From: an uncultured Lachnospiraceae bacterium | GTDB taxonomy: Bacteria > Bacillota > Clostridia > Lachnospirales > Lachnospiraceae | NCBI GenBank assembly: GCA_910587895.1 | Contig: CAJUOE010000061.1 | Location: 1 to 30,817, forward strand | Direction of reading: 5' to 3' | Length of the DNA: 30,817 nucleotides | Shown: positions 14,501-21,664 of the stretch, in pieces | How the letters are laid out: each line of letters opens with the position of its first letter | How positions within the stretch are numbered: position 1 is the stretch's first letter | Position numbers and translations under genes: made by a program | The notes under the pieces: model-generated | Told to the model about the DNA's origin: nothing | The model's input: the letters and a program-made list of their open reading frames with translations, nothing else | The model's database searches: none

Positions 14501-16652
14501 CCCAGGTGTAATCCTCTTCCATGATGTCTTCTAAATCGGACACGACGTCCTTTTCGTTAAGGGCGGCGTTATCTGCACAGATGTCCGCGCCAATGGCGGC
14601 TGCGATTTCGTCCGCCGTGTCTTCCCAGTCGAAGACGTCTACGCGTGAACCGCCGACACGTATGTGCTCAGACAATTCGTAGAGTCCCTGGTATTCGCCG
14701 TTAAAAATCAGCACAACGCCGGTCGAGTTGACGGGATATTCCATGCCGATATCTCTGGCGAAAGTGTGTACCAGCTCGTTTCGTATGTTCGTATGGTCAA
14801 TCATGTTGGCGAGCAGGCACCAGTGCTTGTTTGTGCCTTTTCCTTTTGTGCCAAGCCCCAGAAGGTTTGCTTTTTTATCAAGTTTCAGCTTGTATGGCTT
14901 TTTCCCGCCGTTTTTTGACTCGCTCCAGGTGGAGTTGCCGCGTCCCTTGATGTCGGTTGCGCCGTCGTACCAGTATTGGGAATTGTTAAATTCATGATTT
15001 CCCTGTAGCCTGATATGGGCTTCGATGGCACTTTCATTGCTCGTAACCGGAACTTGGCCCTCTGTGTCTACATAGACGACCGGGAGTTTGCTGAAATACA
15101 TGCTGAGTTTCCATGGCTGGATGGTAGTATCATCCGAGGTGATTGTCACGGTAATGAATTTCTCCAAATCTGCCTCTTTCGGTGTGTAATTGTCGGTGGT
15201 TGAGACAACCCTGTCACCGACCTTCCATTCATAAGTCAGTTCCCTGCCCTCTGTGTTGGATACGTAGGCAGTCAGTTTTTCATTAAGTTCTGCATATGGC
15301 TTGTCAAAAGATGCGATTTCTGCACGGCTCGTCAGAACTGTCACCATGAAACTGCGGCTGCTTGCGCCCATCGTTGCGGTCAGGGTTACGACCGTATTTA
15401 CGCCGATGTTATCTGTGTGCGGCGTTGCTTTGCCGTTTGCAACGGAAAGCGCATTTTCGTTGTCGCTGGTCCATGTGATGGGAGCTCCATTGAATTTCTG
15501 CGGGAGCGTAAATTCGCTTTGTACGGAAGAGATATCTTCTTTGTCCGCAAATTCAAGGGAGAGTACCGAAAGATAAATCGTGCCTGCCGCGCTGGAATTA
15601 TAGCAGAAGGCAGGCAGCGGGTAACAGCCTTTGTTTGCCGTCCATTCCGTAAAGGTTTCGTCCGGAAGGGTTCCGGCAGTGAGCTTTTTCGCGGAGAGGG
15701 ATGTTATTTCATCATAGCCTGCCTGCCCGGTGCCCTTGAGGAAATAACAGTTTGACACGCCTGTAAGATATTCCGTCTTGCTCAATTCAGGATAAGCAAT
15801 AGCGTTTGCCGTATAGCCGTTGTAAACGATATCCCCGATATTGATGCACTGCGATACGCTCTGGCAGGGAGACTTGGCGATCCTTCCGACAATGCCACTC
15901 GCATAAATCAGATCCGATCTGGAACCGCCTGCATTGACGTTCGCACCGTTGTAGCAGTTACTGATCATGATATGGCTGTTGGTAATGTTCGTATCCTGTG
16001 TACGGCATTCTCCGATGATGCCCCCGGCGCCGACGGTATCGCTTTCACGGGATGCGTTTACAATTAAATTACCATTGGTTACGGCGATGTTAGAGATTTT
16101 GGCATAACCGTTAACGTCCCCGGCCAGTGTTCCGACGGTGGTGAACTGACCTGCAAAATCTGTTCGGATGTCCACATTCGTGAAAATCAGGTTTTTGACC
16201 TCTGCATAATCGGAGGGGTTGTCTGAGCCGATGACGCTGAAAAATCCGACCTGTGCATATTTATCCGGACAATTCGTTATGTCCATGCTAATGTCAATGG
16301 TTAATCCTGAAATGACATGCCCCTGCCCATCGAACGTGCCGGAAAATACATTCTCATCCTCGGGATTACAGGTTCCCTTGTTGCCGACATAATTGCCATC
16401 CGTTGTCAATGGTTCCCAATCTTTGCCGGATAAGTCGATGTCTGCTGTGAGCTGATAGTCTCCGTCCATTGGGTATCCGGCGTCTTTTCCGATTTTTTCC
16501 AGGTCTTCCCTGCTGGAAATGGAAATTGCAGGGGAGCGTTGCGAGCCGTTGTCTGCCAGAACGGTCACTGGTTCCAGGGAAGGAATCAGCATGGCTCCAA
16601 TCAGGAAACAGGAAAAAATCCGGTTTCGGAGCTTGTGTTTGAATGGTTGCAT
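11502..16652 (-). CDS. Large secreted CotH-kinase protein with tandem Ig-like repeats
   Basis: 1716 residues; TTAGGAGG precedes the ATG. A signal peptide occupies about 1-34. Residues ~45-330 are GLUG-like beta repeats (DGQGHVISGLTI), followed by an Ig-like segment near 365-440. Residues ~525-1030 are a CotH kinase domain with KKPYKLKLDKK, HTNIRNELV, GEYQGLYELSEHI and the metal-binding GPDWDYDWAFGN (864-875). CotH proteins are atypical protein kinases, first known from Bacillus spore coat. Residues 1156-1551 are four tandem ~99-aa repeats (each LSYQWYADN, EVGKTITVKVSSS, TVTPPDA). A Big_2 domain and a Lys-rich final domain end at TIRVKK. There is no LPXTG. Likely a cell-surface or exported kinase/adhesin; the substrate is unknown. 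Confidence 0.88.
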   Translation of the reverse strand: MQPFKHKLRNRIFSCFLIGAMLIPSLEPVTVLADNGSQRSPAISISSREDLEKIGKDAGYPMDGDYQLTADIDLSGKDWEPLTTDGNYVGNKGTCNPEDENVFSGTFDGQGHVISGLTIDISMDITNCPDKYAQVGFFSVIGSDNPSDYAEVKNLIFTNVDIRTDFAGQFTTVGTLAGDVNGYAKISNIAVTNGNLIVNASRESDTVGAGGIIGECRTQDTNITNSHIMISNCYNGANVNAGGSRSDLIYASGIVGRIAKSPCQSVSQCINIGDIVYNGYTANAIAYPELSKTEYLTGVSNCYFLKGTGQAGYDEITSLSAKKLTAGTLPDETFTEWTANKGCYPLPAFCYNSSAAGTIYLSVLSLEFADKEDISSVQSEFTLPQKFNGAPITWTSDNENALSVANGKATPHTDNIGVNTVVTLTATMGASSRSFMVTVLTSRAEIASFDKPYAELNEKLTAYVSNTEGRELTYEWKVGDRVVSTTDNYTPKEADLEKFITVTITSDDTTIQPWKLSMYFSKLPVVYVDTEGQVPVTSNESAIEAHIRLQGNHEFNNSQYWYDGATDIKGRGNSTWSESKNGGKKPYKLKLDKKANLLGLGTKGKGTNKHWCLLANMIDHTNIRNELVHTFARDIGMEYPVNSTGVVLIFNGEYQGLYELSEHIRVGGSRVDVFDWEDTADEIAAAIGADICADNAALNEKDVVSDLEDIMEEDYTWATTKKVTYKGTEYDITTSSYAGTIPEFTGGFLLDMDFRTEYPQYAYKFISTFKTKHSGINMFFRRPEYAKTNPAMMNYAKNYLDAYEEALASPDFTAIYNNETVHYTDLFDLDSLVRYWLICEYTNNWDSMKNSTYLYKDLEGKAKMGPDWDYDWAFGNINMYSMTGPFVWDNWHTTLTGIPDSEGGFAELSNASYQDKQWNRFLVKDPYFVTKAYEYWQKYYPTVIQGITANGGLIDELKGKYQKAAEANDALWETYTFDPDHPEIRYQGYGDYWGRAFDANGNVIQTSSQTYDDAMISLRKFIEKRVGWMNEQFTDIKTLYASLGNQVSEDLTVSAAKENEQLKATATVTGSDIAYVTFLVNGKKITTTSDGSWIPVTNGNASVTISTDLLETSADAPNTVEILGADSSKNYLADKINFTNFTRSELQVEGPTQEQLSGTVSIKSDSEDDAAKQTSYPGNILRASIKNGNNTGTLSYQWYADNTAIDGANLNYYRLTVAEIGKTITVKITSSVQSDELNGTYEGTVAAKTVTPPDADALTGNVTVTSSSTAAGKSYPDDVLTAALTDTNNSGDLSYQWYANNTAISGATASTYTLTANEVGKTITVKVSSSAQSGTRTGRYEGTVAAKTVTPPDADALTGNVTVTSSSTVAGKSYPDDVLTATLTDTNNSGTLSYQWFADNSAINGATTSTYTLTENEVGKTITVKVSSSVETGERAGTYEGTVISKTVTPPDTNALTGTVTIQSSCQTADTSYPDDILSAEIAGSNNTGILSYQWYANNVAITGATGRTYKLTADDIGKTISVKVKSSVETGDITTEYNGTVKTKPQTTPTPKATGISLSAKSKTLQVYGTFNLKATVAPSNVSQNVIWRSSKPAVATVSNGKVTAKAAGKTTITATTTDGSNLTASCTITVAKPSLKVSGKTTVKQKKSITLTAKTKGLKGKIRWKLDKKGKKLLKLSKSTGSKVKLTAKKKSGKATLTISCGSKKVKKTIRVKK
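11997..13187 (-). repeat. Four tandem ~297-306 bp repeats within the CotH gene
   Basis: Units at 13187-12882, 12881-12585, 12584-12288 and 12287-11997, in frame. Units 2 and 3 are the most alike: bases 12541-12629 and 12838-12926 differ at only 3 of 89 positions. This points to recent unequal crossing-over, so copy number may vary between strains. Confidence 0.88.
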
Positions 16653-16703
16653 AATAAAATCCTCCTAACTTAAATTTCCTGGTTAAAAGTTCTTGACCCG
16701 TCC

Positions 16704-16712
16704 ATGATAGCA
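16704..16712 (-). promoter_or_regulatory. Candidate extended -10 of the CotH gene
   Basis: On the minus strand TGC-TATCAT (16712-16704), about 50 nt before the start codon. The hexamer 17 nt upstream (TGTCTA) is a poor -35, so activity would rely on the extended -10. Confidence 0.35.
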
Positions 16713-16823
16713 TAAAAAAAATTGATTAGACAGAGGCGTTTTTGAGCAATTTATACAATAAAAGAGGGGTTAAAAGTATATTTTTTTGGAAATACTATCC
16801 CAAAAAAAGGAAGAGAGGTTTTA

Positions 16824-18059
16824 GTGAAAATGAAAACGTTCCATGAATTGTACCTTGATATTTTAAAACAGGAGGCGGGAAAAGGACGCATCCTGGAGGA
16901 GGAATACGACCCTTACCACCTGAACTGCCTGCTGCACCCCGAGCAGCATGCGCCGGTCATTTTTGCCGAGGAGTGCGAGCAGTGCGCCTATGAGCGGGCA
17001 TGTGAAAACAGCTGCATTTTCGATGCGTTTGAGCGTGACGAAAACGGCAGGGTTGTAATCAACCCGGAAAAATGCATCGGCTGTGGCGCATGTGTGGACG
17101 CCTGCAAATTGGAACGGCTGGCAGCGAACAAGGATGTGGTTCCGGTTCTTCAGGCAATCCGGGAGAAAAAGCGGGAGGTATATGCGCTGATTGCCCCGGC
17201 GTTTCTTGGGCAGTTTGGGGAAAAGGTGACGGTAGGAAAGCTGCGCGCGGCGTTTAAGGCGATGGGGTTTAAGGGCATGGTCGAGGTGGCAGTATTTGCG
17301 GACATCCTCACGCTGAAGGAGGCGTTGGAGTTTGACGCGAATATTAAAGAAGAACATGATTTTCAGCTCACAAGCTGCTGTTGTCCGGTGTGGATTGCCA
17401 TGATACGCAAGATTTACCATCAATTGCTGCCCCATGTGCCGGGGGCGGTTTCCCCTATGGTGGCGGCGGGGCGCGTGGTAAAACAGCTCCACCCGGACGC
17501 CATGACCGTGTTTATCGGACCTTGTATGGCGAAGAAGGCGGAGGCGCGGGAAAAGGATATTGCAGACGCGGTGGACTACGTGCTGACGTTTCAGGAAGTG
17601 CAGGATATGTTTGAGACGGCGGATATCAAGCCGGAAGAGCTTGGCGAGGACGAGAAGGAGCATTCTTCCCGCGCGGGCAGGATTTACGCCAGGACCGGGG
17701 GCGTCAGCGAGGCGGTGCGCATGACCGTAAAGCAGTTGAACCCGGGGCGTAAGATTGAAGTGAAAGCAGAGCAGGCGGACGGCGTACCGGCGTGCCGGGC
17801 GATGATTGAACGGCTGCAGAAAGGAGAAATCCATGCAAACTTTTACGAGGGCATGGGCTGTGGCGGCGGCTGCGTGGGCGGACCCAAGCGCATTATTCCT
17901 GTGGATGAGGGAAAGGAAAATGTAAACGCTTACAGTAAAAGGGCGGAGTACAAGACGCCCCTGGAGAATCCTTTCGTGCTGGAACTGTTGTCGCGGTTAG
18001 GGTTTGATACGGTAGAAGAATTCCTTCAGAAAAGTGATTTGCTGGTGAGAGAGTTTTAA
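16824..18059 (+). CDS. Compact [FeFe]-hydrogenase-like protein
   Basis: 411 residues from a GTG preceded by AAGAGAGG; an in-frame ATG two codons later is possible. An N-terminal ferredoxin part has two cysteine groups: CEQCAYERACENSC (~51-64) and CIGCGACVDAC (~84-94), enough for two 4Fe-4S clusters. The hydrogenase H-cluster motifs follow: TSCCCPVW (183-190), GPCMAKK (232-238) and EGMGCGGGCVGG with C346 and C350. Canonical enzymes have TSCCPxW and MPC; here there is an extra Cys in the first motif and Gly for Met in the second. No small subunit or HydEFG maturases are nearby. It may evolve or oxidise H2, or act as a redox or H2 sensor. The gene is distinctly GC-richer than its neighbours. Confidence 0.85.
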   Translation: MKMKTFHELYLDILKQEAGKGRILEEEYDPYHLNCLLHPEQHAPVIFAEECEQCAYERACENSCIFDAFERDENGRVVINPEKCIGCGACVDACKLERLAANKDVVPVLQAIREKKREVYALIAPAFLGQFGEKVTVGKLRAAFKAMGFKGMVEVAVFADILTLKEALEFDANIKEEHDFQLTSCCCPVWIAMIRKIYHQLLPHVPGAVSPMVAAGRVVKQLHPDAMTVFIGPCMAKKAEAREKDIADAVDYVLTFQEVQDMFETADIKPEELGEDEKEHSSRAGRIYARTGGVSEAVRMTVKQLNPGRKIEVKAEQADGVPACRAMIERLQKGEIHANFYEGMGCGGGCVGGPKRIIPVDEGKENVNAYSKRAEYKTPLENPFVLELLSRLGFDTVEEFLQKSDLLVREF

Positions 18060-18075
18060 AGCTTCCCCACCAGCA
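18040..18075. terminator. Inverted repeat at the end of the hydrogenase-like gene
   Basis: TGCTGGTG (18040-18047) pairs with CACCAGCA (18068-18075) around a 20-nt loop containing the TAA stop. It sits in the 26-bp gap between convergent genes and their ends. There is no T-run, so the terminator role is tentative. Confidence 0.4.
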
Positions 18076-18085
18076 GATAGTGAAA

Positions 18086-19975
18086 TTATTTTACTTTAAT
18101 GGTAATTGTTTTTGTAGCTTTTTGGTATGTGGAGGTCGCAAGCGCCGTTACCCTTATTTTGTAGGTTCCCTTCTTGCAGCCCTTTTTCAGGGTTACTTTT
18201 CCTTTGGAGGAAACCTTAATATTCTTAGCGGAACCTTTTGTAATCTTGTAAGATACCTTACCCTTCGCCTTTGCCGAGATGTTGAAGGACGCGCCCTTCT
18301 TTTTCAGGGCGGATGCCTTGTATTTCACGGTCTTGGATGCCTTGGAAGAAACGCGGATGGTCTGCTTTTTCAAGGTAAGCTTCGGTATCAGCTCATCCCT
18401 TGTGGCGGCATGGCATTTGGTGCAGGTGAAACGCCTGAGGCCGATTGTCTGTGTCGTGGCTGCCTTTACAACCCTGCCGGAATCCCAGGCATGTCCGGTT
18501 GCCGGGATAACCTTGCTCTGCCGGCTGATTTCCTGTCGGCATTCGGAGCAGTATACCACCTCATCGTAGGAGCCGTTCTCTGTACAGGAGGCAGTCCTGA
18601 CATTCTCCTGCACGGCATTGGCGGGCGTATGTGTGTGGGTATCTTCGTTGTTATCGTCGTTATTATCGTTATTTCCTTTATAATTAAAATCTTCCGTTTC
18701 ATTTTCGGTCACTTCTATGTAGGTAGTGACTTCCTGTCCCATATATTTAATGACCAGCGGATATGTCTGCCCGACTGCCAGTTCTGATAGTTTTTTCCCC
18801 AGGACATATTCTACCCGGTATCTGTGTTTTCCGAGAAGATCCAGGGAAGGGACGATGGAATTCTCGGGGTAGATTTTGGAATTGCATACAAACCATGAAA
18901 GGCTGCCATCTTCGTATATCCAACCGGGATAACCGCCACCCTCGTCAAAGTCTAACGTGCTCCACAATGGAGCTTTTGTCGAGTCTGCATAATTTACGAC
19001 GAGGTCTGTTCTGTCAATGATGTCCATATCGTCCTGAAGGTCTGCAAGGCTGATTTTCCGTGTCAATGGGTGGATGGTTTCCAGGCTGGCGACCGGGTTT
19101 TCTATGGCGTTCATCTGCAGCGATTGGTTATAGCTGAACTTGAAGTTCTCCGATATCTGGATGTTTACCGTGAAGTTTCCCGGAGTCTTTATATGCCCAT
19201 CTTCATCCAGGCTGCCATTATCCGTGGAAAATCTGATATATTCATCACCACCATTATCACTATTGACATATATCTCATTAAGGGTGTCGGATAAGTCATT
19301 AAGCATATATTTGCCGGCATTAGCTTTGCAAGAGATATCATATCTATGTCCCCAGTCGATATAGACGGTCTTCCCATCGGACATGGTAAGGTTTACCCCG
19401 ATGCCGTCCGCATAGTCGTCAAATCCAACGAAAATATCCCTTGCCTTGACAAATTCGGCATTTACGATATCGGAAATGTCATAATCATATTCTTCCTCCG
19501 GCGCATGATAGACGGTATCCCCATCCGTACAGTGAATGACGGCATTTGCCAATCCCCGATTTCTGTTTCCGATTTCGATGTCTGCCCACTGTTCCCTCGT
19601 TCCGCCGTAATAGACGTCTGTTAAGTTATCTGTCCCAGAAAAGACAGAGAATTCGATTGCTTTCAAGGATTGCGGCAGCGTTACGGTTGTCAGGGAGGTG
19701 CATCCGACAAAAGTGCCATACCAGATTGCGATAATCCCTTCATTGAGAACGGCAGACCTGATGTCTGTTTCGTCCTGAAAAAAACAGGAATCCATATAAC
19801 CGTCTGTTCCGGTCTGCGTGATTGTCAGAGCTCCCGTCTCGCTGTCGAAGGTATAGCTGAAACCTTCTCCGCAGGTTCCGCTGCTTTCCGTTGCGTACGC
19901 AGTGGGTGTATAACTGCCAAAAGAGCCAACGATCATGGCGCAGCCAAGTAATAGCGCTAATAATCTTTTTTTCAT
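18086..19975 (-). CDS. Secreted LRR (BspA-type) surface protein
   Basis: 629 residues; GGAAAGGAG precedes the ATG. A signal peptide covers ~1-28 (cut after AYA). Residues ~72-130 hold one LRR_5 unit (LNEGIIAIWYGTFVGCTSLTTVTLPQSLKAI) followed by the YGGTREQW motif common after such repeats. Residues ~150-430 are unassigned. A low-complexity Asn/Asp/His linker near 437-455 leads to a Cys-containing module (ASCTENGSYDEVVYCSEC, ATGHAW, FTCTKC), possibly zinc-binding. The C-terminal ~100 residues are Lys-rich and beta-strand-like, ending in TITIKVK, similar in style to the ends of the other two surface proteins here. No LPXTG anchor. Probable surface adhesin. The ~160-nt leader carries strong hairpins. 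Confidence 0.85.
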   Translation of the reverse strand: MKKRLLALLLGCAMIVGSFGSYTPTAYATESSGTCGEGFSYTFDSETGALTITQTGTDGYMDSCFFQDETDIRSAVLNEGIIAIWYGTFVGCTSLTTVTLPQSLKAIEFSVFSGTDNLTDVYYGGTREQWADIEIGNRNRGLANAVIHCTDGDTVYHAPEEEYDYDISDIVNAEFVKARDIFVGFDDYADGIGVNLTMSDGKTVYIDWGHRYDISCKANAGKYMLNDLSDTLNEIYVNSDNGGDEYIRFSTDNGSLDEDGHIKTPGNFTVNIQISENFKFSYNQSLQMNAIENPVASLETIHPLTRKISLADLQDDMDIIDRTDLVVNYADSTKAPLWSTLDFDEGGGYPGWIYEDGSLSWFVCNSKIYPENSIVPSLDLLGKHRYRVEYVLGKKLSELAVGQTYPLVIKYMGQEVTTYIEVTENETEDFNYKGNNDNNDDNNEDTHTHTPANAVQENVRTASCTENGSYDEVVYCSECRQEISRQSKVIPATGHAWDSGRVVKAATTQTIGLRRFTCTKCHAATRDELIPKLTLKKQTIRVSSKASKTVKYKASALKKKGASFNISAKAKGKVSYKITKGSAKNIKVSSKGKVTLKKGCKKGTYKIRVTALATSTYQKATKTITIKVK

Positions 19976-20004
19976 AAAAACATACTCCTTTCCCGATTTG
20001 GACA

Positions 20005-20067
20005 GGCGTTTGTCAAACGCCCAAAGGAGCTGCGTACTAATTTATAGTGCGACAGCTCCATTTCTGG
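20005..20067 (-). promoter_or_regulatory. Tandem hairpins in the leader of the LRR gene
   Basis: Two palindromes lie 30-90 nt before the start codon. One is GGCGTTT-GTC-AAACGCC (20005-20021). The other is a long stem: GGAGCTG (20026-20032) with CAGCTCC (20053-20059), continued inward by CGTACTA (20033-20039) with TAGTGCG (20045-20051). A short CCA-GAAA-TGG hairpin (minus strand, 20067-20058) overlaps its base. The inner stem has a U.G pair in plus-strand RNA but a C-A mismatch in minus-strand RNA. I match no known riboswitch. Could be a leader regulator or a palindromic genomic repeat. Confidence 0.5.
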
Positions 20068-20144
20068 TTGCTTAAGTAAAGACTATTTTAAGGCCTGTAA
20101 TCAATATAGAGTTGCCAAAAACTTTGTATTGCCAGGATTGTGAC

Positions 20145-20173
20145 ACTATATCATGAAAATAAGATAAAGTCAA
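20145..20173 (-). promoter_or_regulatory. Promoter of the LRR surface protein gene
   Basis: On the minus strand TTGACT (20173-20168), 17-nt spacer, TATAGT (20150-20145) preceded by TGA (extended -10). The start site near 20138 gives a leader of about 160 nt. Between here and 20343 I see nothing else I can name. Confidence 0.75.
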
Positions 20174-20342
20174 TACGCACAGATTTTGAGTTCGCACATT
20201 TTTATTACAATTGGTAGTATCGTACCAAAAGGTCTTGTTGACAAAAGTGATATAGAAATTTTGCACAAAAAATATATAAATTACACCATTATTTTGAACA
20301 AAATTATCGGATTTGTATATATTTTAACAGATTACTAAAAAT

Positions 20343-20366
20343 ACTTGTATTTACATCTATACAAGT
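20343..20366. promoter_or_regulatory. AraR operator 1, upstream of araR
   Basis: Perfect 24-bp dyad ACTTGTAT-N8-ATACAAGT. The same half-sites and spacing recur at 21543-21566 before araA. It overlaps the putative araR promoter, which suggests autorepression relieved by L-arabinose. Confidence 0.78.
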
Positions 20367-20374
20367 TGTAAAAT
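20345..20374 (+). promoter_or_regulatory. Candidate araR promoter
   Basis: TTGTAT at 20345-20350, 18-nt spacer, TAAAAT at 20369-20374; the -35 and most of the spacer lie inside operator 1. Confidence 0.5.
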
Positions 20375-20420
20375 AGTAAAAGATAGCAGCAGCGTCAATG
20401 TGGGAAAGGATATGGGACAG

Positions 20421-21584
20421 ATGGCGAAGCATGAAGGTCAGAAATTAAAATATTATACGCTGTCGGTAGATTTGAAGCGCATGATATTGGACGGCGATAT
20501 TCAGGCGGGGGACAGACTTCCCTCAGAAAATGAACTTGCATCGCGTTATAATATCAGCCGCCATACGGTGCGCAAGGCGCTTGCCATTCTCGAAAATGAA
20601 GGCTACATCTATGCAGAGCACGGCAAGGGGACTTTCTGTTCGGAACTTGTACGCCATAGCAAGACTTCCCGCAATATCGCAGTCGTGACGACGTATCTGT
20701 CAGATTATATTTTCCCCAAGGTCGTTCAGGGGATTGACAGCGTCATGACCGAGAAGGGCTACAGCATCATCCTCAAGAATACGCGCAATTCCCGGAAGGC
20801 GGAGGCGAGATGCTTAGAGGAACTTTTGCAGAAAGACATTGAGGGATTGATTATCGAGCCCAGCAAGAGTGAGATTTTCTGCAAGCATATTTCGCTGTAC
20901 GAGCGTCTGGAACAGTTTGGGATCCCTTATGTGTTCATTCAGGCGTGCCTGGAACAGATTAAGGATAAGCCCCAGGTGAAGATGGATGACTGCAAGGGCG
21001 GCTATCTCGTCACCAATTACCTGATTTCCCTGGGACACCGCAACATTCTGGGCGTGTTTAAGGCAGACGATACCCAGGGGATGGAGCGGCATCGGGGCTA
21101 TGTCCAGGCTTTGCAGGAGGCGGGGATTTTGTACAATCCCGATAATATTATCTGGTTCCATACGGAAGACCGTGCGATGAAGCCGTTTGCTGCCTTGCAG
21201 GAAATGGTGCGTAAAGGTTATCCGTTTGACGCGGTGGTCTGTTATAACGACCAGATTGCCGTGGAAATCATCAAGGCGCTGGAAGAGTGCAAGCTTGGCG
21301 TGCCGGAGCAGGTATCGGTGACCGGATATGACAATTCGTTCATTGCAGAGAACAGCCGGATCAAGTTGACGACCATAGCCCACCCGCAGGATAAGCTGGG
21401 GGAGATGGCGGCAAAGCTGTTGTTGGAGCTGATTCAGAATCCCAACGCGGAGATTGCGGAGAATAAGATTCTCATTGAGCCGGAGCTGATTGTCCGGGAG
21501 TCCTGCAAGAGGCGGGGAAATTTTGCTGCTACAGAAAAAACATCTTGTATTGACGACCATACAAGTAATAAAGTAAAAGTATAA
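20421..21584 (+). CDS. araR: L-arabinose operon repressor AraR (GntR HTH + LacI-type sensor)
   Basis: The start chosen is the ATG at 20421 (387 aa), 10 nt after AAAGGA; an upstream GTG at 20400 (394 aa) has no ribosome site. Residues ~8-75 are a GntR winged helix (GDRLPSENELASRYNISRHTVRKALAIL). Residues ~85-355 form a LacI/periplasmic-binding-type sensor (VTTYLSDYIFPKVVQGID, LISLGHRNI, AVVCYNDQIA, VTGYDNS). This architecture is that of AraR, which binds DNA without sugar and releases with L-arabinose. It lies directly before araA with matching dyads upstream of both genes. The last ~14 codons (tail SCIDDHTSNKVKV) coincide with operator 2 and the araA promoter, so the tail is probably not structurally important. 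Confidence 0.92.
   Translation: MAKHEGQKLKYYTLSVDLKRMILDGDIQAGDRLPSENELASRYNISRHTVRKALAILENEGYIYAEHGKGTFCSELVRHSKTSRNIAVVTTYLSDYIFPKVVQGIDSVMTEKGYSIILKNTRNSRKAEARCLEELLQKDIEGLIIEPSKSEIFCKHISLYERLEQFGIPYVFIQACLEQIKDKPQVKMDDCKGGYLVTNYLISLGHRNILGVFKADDTQGMERHRGYVQALQEAGILYNPDNIIWFHTEDRAMKPFAALQEMVRKGYPFDAVVCYNDQIAVEIIKALEECKLGVPEQVSVTGYDNSFIAENSRIKLTTIAHPQDKLGEMAAKLLLELIQNPNAEIAENKILIEPELIVRESCKRRGNFAATEKTSCIDDHTSNKVKV
21543..21566. promoter_or_regulatory. AraR operator 2, inside the 3' end of araR
   Basis: TCTTGTAT-N8-ATACAAGT, the same half-sites and spacing as operator 1; only the outermost pair differs. It overlaps the araA promoter -35, so bound AraR would block RNA polymerase. Confidence 0.78.
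21550..21579 (+). promoter_or_regulatory. Candidate promoter of the araA operon
   Basis: TTGACG at 21550-21555, 18-nt spacer, TAAAAG at 21574-21579, all within the end of araR. The leader before araA is ~80 nt with a small GGCT-GAAA-AGCC stem (21614-21625). Confidence 0.5.
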
Positions 21585-21664
21585 GGACAGACTCTTGCGT
21601 TGTCAGGAGCCTGCGGCTGAAAAGCCACAAAATATTATATTATTTCACAGGAGGGTCAGTTATC

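Noticed and set aside
16863..17834. 323-aa minus-strand frame inside the hydrogenase-like gene
   Set aside because: An effect of high GC at third positions; the plus frame has the Fe-S and H-cluster motifs.
16824..18059. Horizontal acquisition of the hydrogenase-like gene from its GC content
   Set aside because: araR and the GNAT-like gene also have GC-rich stretches, and there are no flanking mobile signatures; GC alone is insufficient.
20005..20138. Known riboswitch (c-di-GMP, THF, SAM or cobalamin type) before the LRR gene
   Set aside because: None of the conserved core sequences of these classes could be found; only generic stems are present.
20400..20420. GTG at 20400 as start of araR
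   Set aside because: No ribosome site upstream, whereas AAAGGA lies at proper distance before the ATG at 20421; the domain begins after both.
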